DNA of 10,367 nt from Opitutia bacterium UBA957 (GTDB lineage Bacteria; Verrucomicrobiota; Verrucomicrobiia; Opitutales; UBA953). Below the pieces are notes generated by a model. That model searched no databases, was not told where the DNA came from, and was given only the letters and a program-made list of their open reading frames with translations. Positions within the stretch are counted from its first letter, which is position 1, and each line of letters opens with the position of its first letter. Positions 1-5,376 of the stretch are shown here, in pieces. Where the stretch lies: the NCBI GenBank assembly GCA_002293065.1, contig DBCN01000034.1:1-10367 (forward strand). The letters are read 5' to 3'. A program made the translations under genes and the position numbers.

Positions 1-81
1 GGGGTCTTCAACGTGGGTGGCGGTGGGCATTCGTTTGGGAAAACTTTGGTTAATGGACGTTGGGAGATGGTCAGGTCGTGA
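1..81 (+). CDS. Possible 3' end of an unidentified upstream gene (partial)
   Basis: The first plus-strand frame is open from the left edge for 26 codons and ends in TGA at 79-81. The peptide is rich in glycine and ends with residues such as FGKTLVNGRWEMVRS, which look more protein-like than the surrounding frames. I do not recognise the family. An open run this short is expected by chance in GC-rich DNA, so it could equally be non-coding. If real, it would converge on the lipocalin relic on the other strand. The sequence left of the window would decide the matter. Confidence 0.22.
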   Translation, partial: GVFNVGGGGHSFGKTLVNGRWEMVRS

Positions 82-233
82 TGCCAAGCGGAATCACTGG
101 GCTGCTTTTGCAAGCCATAGCCCTTGCTCCCCGCATGGCAAGTCCCTTGGAGTAGCATCCGTGCTGGTGGTCGGCTCCCTCCAGTTGGGGTGTTCACGTA
201 CCCCGCTCCGGCGTAATAGGGGCGGAGCGCCTC

Positions 234-478
234 GTGCCGTAGTTTGGGGACGTCGTAGCCGTTGTCCCCGAGCCACTTGACTGGTTCCTGGTGGCGGGCC
301 TCGGAAAGCGTCTTGGAGCGCTCCATGATCCAGACGAGCTCGCGGTCGGGGACGCCGAAGATAGTGGTTTCGTAACCCTTGCCCGAGTAGGCGATCAGGT
401 AGGCCCGCTTGAAGGGGCAGAGGAACTGCCTGCGCCGCTCGCCGTCGGAACCTCGATCTTTTTCGCCGGGTCGATTCG
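234..478 (-). pseudogene. Lipocalin (Blc-type) C-terminal relic, N-terminus missing
   Basis: A minus-strand frame encodes a stretch typical of the C-terminal half of bacterial lipocalins such as E. coli Blc. F-L-C-P-F (near 425) matches the F-F-x-P-F strand, GVPDRELVWIMERS matches the GPDRDYLWILSRT signature, and NGYDVPKLRH matches the ending GFDVSKF. Family members have about 170 residues, begin with a lipoprotein signal and carry a G-x-W-Y motif near the N-terminus. Neither is present upstream, where the minus strand faces the LamG gene's 5' end. Bases about 450-478 fit the family better in another frame (IDPAKKIEV), which suggests a frameshift. The frame does not stop after KLRH but stays open to the left edge. 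An ATG at 519-521 would give a short in-frame protein with a poor lipobox-like FVGC, so expression cannot be excluded. Intact family members are outer-membrane or periplasmic binders of lipids. Confidence 0.7.
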
Positions 479-587
479 ACCAGAATTTGCAGCCTACAAA
501 GATTGTCGCTAGCGTCACCATAACAGAGTATTGAGCATCCTCTCGGCCCGCCGAATGCCGGAAGCGTGCGAACTGACGGGGCTTTAA

Positions 588-3500
588 ATGATTGGGCCTG
601 ACGTAGCCGCCCTGGGTGCGATGCAGTCCCAGAGGATTGGCTCACTTTGGCTTGCCCCTTCGGTCGGGGCTGTGGCAGGCTACGGCGTGCCTCGTGCAAC
701 CCCCACGGCCCTGCTGTTCTCGTTTGTCTCCGTGGCGCTGGGCGCGGCGAATCTAGGCCCGGTAAAGGAGGAATGGACGTCACAATACTGGCCCAGCGGA
801 CTGCCCGGGCCAGCTGGCGGCGTCAGCGTCCTCCAGACTAGCCGATTCGCCTTGGCCATGGACACCCGGACGCTGGCCGTGCCCCATTTCGGCGTCTCCC
901 CCTCCATCGGCACCTACGAGGACTCAGCCAAGCCGGATGACTCTCGGTGGCGCAGTCTGCCCTCCGCCGAACTTTCCCTCGGTCTCCGCGTCGGCGAACG
1001 CGTCTACCGCGCGGTCGGCGCGCCACAGTGGGATGGCGTCATGGGACCGCGGCTGGTGGAGTCGGGACGTTGGTTCCAGCGCGCCGACATCCTGGGCGTC
1101 CGCTTCGCCGATGACACCGGCGCCATTTTGGGCGGTGAGTTCCGTCTCGAGACCACCGCTTGGCCCGACCGGCTGGGCTTCGCGCTCCACGCGCGTCCGC
1201 CCCTCGAGGACTTTGCCGAGGGTGAGCGTGCCTTCGGTCGTATCGGCGGCGGCTTTGGCCTGACCGGCACCAATCACGTCGATCTTGGAACATCACCCGC
1301 GCTAGACTCGCCTGCCTTCACCCTCGAGCTTTGGGTCTATCCGCCGGCGCAGGACGAGGTCCTGGGACGAGCCATGGCCTGGCTCGCCTGCCGTGGCGCC
1401 AATGAGACGACCCCAGGGAACATCGGCCTTACCTATCACGGAAACATGGTCGACGCCCGGCTCACCCTCGGTCCCTCCGCGGGCGACCGTCACACGCTCC
1501 CCGCGCCGTCCTCCATGCGCCTCGAGGCCGAGGCCTGGAACCATGTCGCTCTCGCCTACGACGGCCTTGACCTCCGTCTGCACGTCAATGGCAAGCTGGC
1601 CGCCTCGCGACGTCTCGACAAGCCCTGCGCCAAGGGGCAGGGTGGGTTGATGGTCGGCCGGCGTGGCGATGGGCATGGCCCGCGCTTCCGCGGTTTGGTC
1701 GATGAGGTGCGCTTCCATTCCCGGGCCCTTAGCACCGATGAGATCGCCGCCTCGCACCGAGACCCAGCCAAAGGAGTCGGACAGGCCGAGCTTTCCCGCG
1801 GCTTTGCCCAGGACGGTCTCGCCCAATCCAAGCGCCGCCGGCTCGAGTGGCCCTCCGTGTCCATCGATTTCGGCTTTAAGCCGAAGGACTCGACTGGATG
1901 GAGTTCCTCCACCATGGCGAAGGTCGATGGCGCAGGTTGGCACCGCGCGCACCTAGTGGTCGAGCCCGGGCGTGAGGTTGCCGCGAGCTCGCTGCCCGAG
2001 GTGGTGGCATGGGACAAAGATGCGAAGCGTGACTTGCCGGTGACGCACGACTCCGCCAATGGCTGGCACCGGATCGACCTCGACTCCGTCCGCGGCCAAG
2101 GCGGGCGCAACGATGTCCTTGAGCGCACCCGTCTTCGGCTACGTAATCCCACCGGAGCGCCCGTCACGGCGCGGCTGCTTTTTGCGAAGACTGCGGCGGG
2201 ACTCCGCCACGCGGCGCCGCAGGCCATCACCGGCGTCACCGCCGTCCTCCGTGGCCCCGATGGTACCCCGACCGGCATCCCCGTCCAATTGAGCAAGAAC
2301 TGGCACAACCGTCCAGCGGGAGGTGAACTGGCCGGCCTGTGGTTCCATGGCCTCGTCGCCGTGCCCCTCGCCGCCGGTGCGGAGGTTGAACTCGAGCTCG
2401 CCATGGCCTACGCGCACTGGGGCACCCTCCCCGCGGTGAGCCATTCCCAGCTCAGCCTCGTCGGCTGGGGGTCCAATCAGCGCTGGGACCAGGCCGCCTT
2501 CGGCGCTTGGGGAGAGAGCTTCTGCTTCGAGCCCGATCAGGCGCAGGGACGTTGCATGGTCCTCGATGTGCGGCCGCTGATGGTGACATCGAAGGACGGT
2601 ACCCGTTGGAGCTGGACCCATAATGTGGGCGGCGCCGACTGGCTGCGGATGTTCGACCCCGCGGGCGGGCGCGTCGCGCCCACCGGCATGCGCGCTGCCT
2701 ACCTTAGCCAGGGTCCCTCCTTCACCCACGTCGTCTATTCCGGTCGGTTGGGCGAGGGCATCACCCATCGCGCGGATGTGCACCTGGCGCGCTCAAGTGA
2801 CATCTCCAAGGCGAGCTACAGGGTGCGAATGCAAGTCGATCGCCGTACCGAGTTCTCGCGGCTGGCGCTCTTCCAGGTCGGTGCCGACAGCTACAACCAC
2901 AGCCGGGACCGCAAGTTGGCCGTGGGCGACGCCTCCGGGCTCGTGCGCGAATCGGTCGCCACGCCGGGCGGTGATTTCGATCGCGGCGCGCCGCTTGAAA
3001 TGGTCGGAGCGACGCCTTGGGCCGCACTCCATGGCGCCGTGCGACCGAAGGGGACCCCTGAAAAGGGCGCCTGGGCTGACCGCGGTTTTGTCATCCGCGA
3101 GTGGAAGGCCCGCCTCGGCGGGCAAGAGTGCCGTCCTTGGTTGGTCGAAAGGGGTTCCCGCTTGGGCGACGCCGCAAGCTCCATCGACGTTGTCCCCCCT
3201 CCCTCCGTGCGCGTCCTCGAGCCGGGCGACTTCGTCGATTTCCTCGTGGAGCACGTCGTGCTTCCGCAGTCCGCCGCCGATTACTATGGACCCGATGAGG
3301 CGCTGCGCGCCGCCCTTGAATCGCAAGCGGGTTGGCGGCTGGTTCATCGCGAGGCCGTCCGCGGTGTTCGTCAGGTGGAGGTTTTTCGTGGACGCCTGAC
3401 AGCAACTTTTCCTGCGATCGTGGTCGAGGCAGAGCGCGAGGTGGCGGAACTCGTCCTTTCCGGCGGGACGGGCCATCTTGCCGTCCGGTTCATGGGGCTG

Positions 3501-3686
3501 AAAACGCAGCCGTCCGACCTCCTTCTGACCCTCGATGGACAGCCCCTCGATCCAGCGGTCAACTCGCGCGATCTTTGGCAGGTCGACCGCATGTCCGACG
3601 GCCGTCACATGCTTACCGTCAACCTTCCCGCCTCGGACCAACCCCGCCGCCTCTTGCTCATGCCCGTAAAGGGTTCGGGTCGCTAA
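588..3686 (+). CDS. Exported LamG-domain (concanavalin A-like) protein
   Basis: This encodes 1032 residues from the first ATG after an in-frame TAA at 585-587. A hydrophobic signal-peptide-like stretch (ALLFSFVSVALGAA) lies about 40 residues in. The true start may therefore be the in-frame GTG at 687, giving VPRATPTALLFSFVSVALG, or the ATG at 621; no ribosome site is strong enough to decide. Residues about 220-393 form a LamG/laminin-G-like jellyroll, with FTLELWVYP, then AWNHVALAYDG and HVNGK, and a closing VDEVRFHSRALSTDEIAA. Such domains usually bind carbohydrate or other ligands outside the cytoplasm. Residues 1-219 and 394-1032 appear to be beta-rich, but I recognise no enzyme motif in them. 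Composition is uniform and there is no sign of a break. The gene stands alone between two gene relics and points away from the minus-strand cluster. A role in polysaccharide binding or processing is inferred from the LamG domain only. Confidence 0.9.
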   Translation: MIGPDVAALGAMQSQRIGSLWLAPSVGAVAGYGVPRATPTALLFSFVSVALGAANLGPVKEEWTSQYWPSGLPGPAGGVSVLQTSRFALAMDTRTLAVPHFGVSPSIGTYEDSAKPDDSRWRSLPSAELSLGLRVGERVYRAVGAPQWDGVMGPRLVESGRWFQRADILGVRFADDTGAILGGEFRLETTAWPDRLGFALHARPPLEDFAEGERAFGRIGGGFGLTGTNHVDLGTSPALDSPAFTLELWVYPPAQDEVLGRAMAWLACRGANETTPGNIGLTYHGNMVDARLTLGPSAGDRHTLPAPSSMRLEAEAWNHVALAYDGLDLRLHVNGKLAASRRLDKPCAKGQGGLMVGRRGDGHGPRFRGLVDEVRFHSRALSTDEIAASHRDPAKGVGQAELSRGFAQDGLAQSKRRRLEWPSVSIDFGFKPKDSTGWSSSTMAKVDGAGWHRAHLVVEPGREVAASSLPEVVAWDKDAKRDLPVTHDSANGWHRIDLDSVRGQGGRNDVLERTRLRLRNPTGAPVTARLLFAKTAAGLRHAAPQAITGVTAVLRGPDGTPTGIPVQLSKNWHNRPAGGELAGLWFHGLVAVPLAAGAEVELELAMAYAHWGTLPAVSHSQLSLVGWGSNQRWDQAAFGAWGESFCFEPDQAQGRCMVLDVRPLMVTSKDGTRWSWTHNVGGADWLRMFDPAGGRVAPTGMRAAYLSQGPSFTHVVYSGRLGEGITHRADVHLARSSDISKASYRVRMQVDRRTEFSRLALFQVGADSYNHSRDRKLAVGDASGLVRESVATPGGDFDRGAPLEMVGATPWAALHGAVRPKGTPEKGAWADRGFVIREWKARLGGQECRPWLVERGSRLGDAASSIDVVPPPSVRVLEPGDFVDFLVEHVVLPQSAADYYGPDEALRAALESQAGWRLVHREAVRGVRQVEVFRGRLTATFPAIVVEAEREVAELVLSGGTGHLAVRFMGLKTQPSDLLLTLDGQPLDPAVNSRDLWQVDRMSDGRHMLTVNLPASDQPRRLLLMPVKGSGR

Positions 3687-3723
3687 CGGCCCGCCCCTGG
3701 CGGCTGTTCCAACCGGTGGGCCG
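3687..3723 (+). terminator. Possible weak terminator hairpin after the LamG gene
   Basis: Immediately after the stop codon, CGGCCCGCC (3687-3695) can pair with GGTGGGCCG (3715-3723), a 9-bp stem with one G-U pair and a 19-base loop. No T-run follows, so a classic intrinsic terminator is not supported. In DNA this GC-rich a stem of this size can also occur by chance. Confidence 0.25.
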
Positions 3724-3804
3724 GGCCGCCTTGACGGATGTGCCAGCTGGGCGGCTGGAAGACGGCGAGGGTCAAATGTTAGGCCATGGCAATCAGGGCC
3801 CGCC

Positions 3805-3954
3805 GTGTTGGGCAAAGCCGGGAGCCGGGCCTTCCATTTTCCTCCGGACACCCGTTCCGACTACGTCGGTTTTCGCGTGGCCATGAGTTTGCCCGAACAG
3901 CTCCCGGCATCGCCGTCGCCTCAAGGCAAGTCAAACACCCCCGGCCGGAACTGA
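3805..3954 (+). pseudogene. Formylglycine-generating-enzyme-like (SUMF1/FGE) 3' relic
   Basis: A plus-strand frame ending in TGA at 3952-3954 reads GSRAFHFPPDTRSDYVGFRVAM followed by a short tail. Split up, the match is to the C-terminal signature of the FGE-sulfatase family: a glycine/serine turn, an R-rich strand, a D-x-R-x-D-x-x loop and the terminal G-F-R-V motif (3868-3879). Family proteins usually exceed 230 residues. Only about the last 45 are visible, and nothing upstream resembles the rest (for example the N-V-W-E-W region). Just before it, ARRV is readable in another frame, as expected of a decayed R-V-L-R-G-G-S-W motif. No start codon or ribosome site fits. Intact FGEs convert a sulfatase cysteine to formylglycine, and a cysteine-type sulfatase lies in this window. 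The match is by eye from a short segment. Confidence 0.55.
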
Positions 3955-3986
3955 TGCGATTGCGGCTGGAGGGCGCCTGGGTAGAA

Positions 3987-4004
3987 GCATGGCCTTCGCC
4001 ATGC
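3987..4004. repeat. Perfect 7-bp inverted repeat with 4-base loop
   Basis: GCATGGC and GCCATGC flank the loop CTTC, forming a compact hairpin on either strand. It lies in the non-coding stretch between the FGE relic and the operator repeats. No T-run follows on either strand, so I do not call it a terminator. It could be a dispersed intergenic palindrome, a regulatory site, or chance. Confidence 0.4.
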
Positions 4005-4029
4005 ACTTGCTGGATGCAAACAGCGCTCG

Positions 4030-4041
4030 GCTGGGCCCAGC
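4030..4041. repeat. Perfect 12-bp palindrome
   Basis: GCTGGGCCCAGC reads the same on both strands, 21 bases before the first operator-like repeat. It could be a protein-binding site for the downstream gene. A palindrome of this length and GC content can also arise by chance, and no second copy is visible in the window. Confidence 0.3.
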
Positions 4042-4062
4042 GTGCATGCCACTATCGTCGCT

Positions 4063-4080
4063 AATATTCCCGAGCGGTAA
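4063..4080 (+). promoter_or_regulatory. Operator-like repeat, distal copy
   Basis: This 18-bp sequence, AATATTCCCGAGCGGTAA, is repeated exactly at 4113-4130. It contains an imperfect dyad: TTCCC, spacer GAGC, GGTAA, with four of five positions symmetric. Two dyad copies just upstream of a HipB-like gene are what an autorepressor would bind. The overlapping TAATAT (4062-4067) resembles a -10 box, though I see no matching -35. Binding by the encoded protein is inferred. Confidence 0.65.
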
Positions 4081-4112
4081 TGTTTGAAGGGTTTGTCGAC
4101 TGGGATCGCCTA

Positions 4113-4130
4113 AATATTCCCGAGCGGTAA
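4113..4130 (+). promoter_or_regulatory. Operator-like repeat, proximal copy
   Basis: This is the second exact copy of the 18-bp repeat, 50 bp from the first and ending 11 bases before the HipB-like ATG at 4142. A repressor bound here would cover the start region and block transcription or early translation. The 50-bp spacing is close to five helical turns, which would place both sites on roughly the same face of the DNA and allow cooperative binding. The bases between this copy and the ATG contain no recognisable ribosome-binding site. Confidence 0.65.
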
Positions 4131-4141
4131 GACCTTCCTGG

Positions 4142-4405
4142 ATGGCACGACTTAACTCCAAGGATATCGGTAAGGCGGTCCGGCAGGCCCGCCGCATTTT
4201 AGGCGTGACCCAGAAGGCGGTCGCATTGACCTCCGGTACGGGAATGCGCTTCATCGGCGAGCTTGAGCAGGGCAAGGCGACCTGCCAACTGGGCAAGGTC
4301 CTGACGGTGCTGAATACCCTGAACGTTTCGCTTTCCTTGGTGCTGCCTGGGCCGCAACCGATCCCGCGCCGTCAGGGCAAGCCGTGTCCGCCTTCGCGTG
4401 GTTAG
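4142..4405 (+). CDS. HipB-like XRE-family antitoxin/repressor, orphan
   Basis: An 87-residue protein with one Cro/C1-type helix-turn-helix at about residues 7-62. The pattern is diagnostic of the HipB (Y4mF-like) group: VRQARRILGVTQKAVA, then the recognition-helix region TSGTGMRFIGELEQGKATCQLGKVL. HipB proteins bind operators in their own promoter and neutralise the kinase toxin HipA, whose gene normally follows directly or overlaps. Here no HipA coding is visible: the stop at 4403-4405 is one base from the end of the convergent hydrolase gene. The last ~20 residues are a proline- and arginine-rich tail that may have been acquired when a downstream hipA was lost. The start is the ATG at 4142, and no Shine-Dalgarno is evident. 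Two identical dyad repeats upstream suggest autoregulation. It may work as a solitary repressor or protect against a HipA encoded elsewhere. Confidence 0.85.
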   Translation: MARLNSKDIGKAVRQARRILGVTQKAVALTSGTGMRFIGELEQGKATCQLGKVLTVLNTLNVSLSLVLPGPQPIPRRQGKPCPPSRG

Positions 4406-4406
4406 G

Positions 4407-5303
4407 TCAGCGCGTGGCCGGGAGCATGCCGATCTGCTTGAGCCAGGCTTGGCACTGCTCGGGCCAAGCTTTGATTTCCTTGTCGGAGCGCAGGCCGTGC
4501 CCGTGGCCGCCCGTGGCGACGCGGAAGAAGGTGTTGGGGACCTTGGCGGCGACGAGGGCCTCATGGTAGACTTTGCTGCCTTTGATGAAGTTCTTGTCGT
4601 CGTCGGCATGCGCGATGAACGTCGGCGCGGTCTTGGTATTCACCAGGCCGACCATCCCTTGGTCGAGGTAGGCCGGGTAGACGAGGATGGCGAAGTTGGG
4701 CCGGATGGGCTGAGGTTCCTCGTTGTTGAGCCAAAGTTGGACGCTGGGTTCGGCTTGCGTGCTCAGGCGTGCAGCCAAGTGGCCGCCTGCGGAGAACCCC
4801 ATCACGCCGATGCGGTCGCGGGCGATGTTCCATTCCGTGGCGCGATGGCGGACGAGCCAAATGGCGCGTTGGAGGTCCTGGAAGGCGCCTTCCTGGTTCT
4901 TGGGCACGCGGTATTTGAGGACGATACCGGTAATGCCGAGCGAGTTGAGCCAAGCGGCGACTTCGGTGCCTTCCTTGTCGTAGGCGAGGATGCCGTAGCC
5001 GCCCCCCGGGCAGATGATGACGGCGGGGGTGGGTTTGTCGGCGGCGACTTTATAGACGGTGAAGGACGGCTCGGAGATGTCGGTCAGCCGTAGCACGTTG
5101 TCTCCGCGCGCCGGCATCGCCCGCTCGGGGCCGCTGGCCGCTTGGCCAGGCATGGTGCCCTTGGACCAGAGCGTCACGACGACGCCGGGCATCTTCGGCC
5201 CTGGCTTGGCTTCTTCGGCGCGGCCAAGGGACGTCCAAGCGCAGAGCAGGACGAGCGGTAGGGTAAAGCAGCGGCGCATCTTCGGTGGGGGTGCACCTTT
5301 CAT
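4407..5303 (-). CDS. Exported alpha/beta hydrolase, carbohydrate-esterase-like
   Basis: About 299 residues. The start is probably the ATG at 5303, but the in-frame ATG at 5279 gives a cleaner signal peptide, MRRCFTLPLVLLCAWTSLG with cleavage near GRA-EE; an in-frame GTG lies at 5309. The fold markers of the xylan/acetyl-esterase-like hydrolases are present: oxyanion segment CPGGGYGILAY, nucleophile elbow GFSAGG with Ser171, acid HADDDKN (Asp234 or 235) and GGHGHGL with His267. The catalytic triad is therefore complete. Such enzymes remove acetyl or feruloyl esters from plant or algal polysaccharides outside the cytoplasm; the true substrate is unknown. It is the last gene of the minus-strand set, 73 bases after the fusion gene's stop, and is probably co-transcribed with it. 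It meets the hipB-like gene tail to tail with a one-base gap, leaving no room for separate terminators. Confidence 0.9.
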   Translation of the reverse strand: MKGAPPPKMRRCFTLPLVLLCAWTSLGRAEEAKPGPKMPGVVVTLWSKGTMPGQAASGPERAMPARGDNVLRLTDISEPSFTVYKVAADKPTPAVIICPGGGYGILAYDKEGTEVAAWLNSLGITGIVLKYRVPKNQEGAFQDLQRAIWLVRHRATEWNIARDRIGVMGFSAGGHLAARLSTQAEPSVQLWLNNEEPQPIRPNFAILVYPAYLDQGMVGLVNTKTAPTFIAHADDDKNFIKGSKVYHEALVAAKVPNTFFRVATGGHGHGLRSDKEIKAWPEQCQAWLKQIGMLPATR

Positions 5304-5376
5304 AATCACCCACGCCCGCGCTTCAAGGGTTTCCCTTCGTCGAAAACCGGTGAGCCATCCTCGATCAGGTCAGCAA

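Noticed and set aside
94..783. Minus-strand open frame (229 codons) over the lipocalin relic
   Set aside because: Arginine- and proline-rich with no family features; the lipocalin signature is in a different minus-strand frame of the same DNA.
2793..3851. Minus-strand open frame (352 codons) opposite the LamG gene
   Set aside because: It overlaps the LamG coding region and the FGE relic, has no recognisable domain or signal, and the plus-strand frame has clear LamG motifs.
3786..4064. Plus-strand open frame (92 codons) in the intergenic region
   Set aside because: No family resemblance and atypical composition; the FGE-like ending is in another frame.
4406..4700. Possible hipA remnant downstream of the hipB-like gene
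   Set aside because: None of the plus-strand frames after 4405 resembles HipA; the minus strand there is the intact end of the hydrolase, including its catalytic histidine region.
5323..5335. AAGGG-TTT-CCCTT inverted repeat between the fusion gene and the hydrolase
   Set aside because: The stem is only 5 bp, no T-run follows on either strand, and the two genes look co-transcribed.
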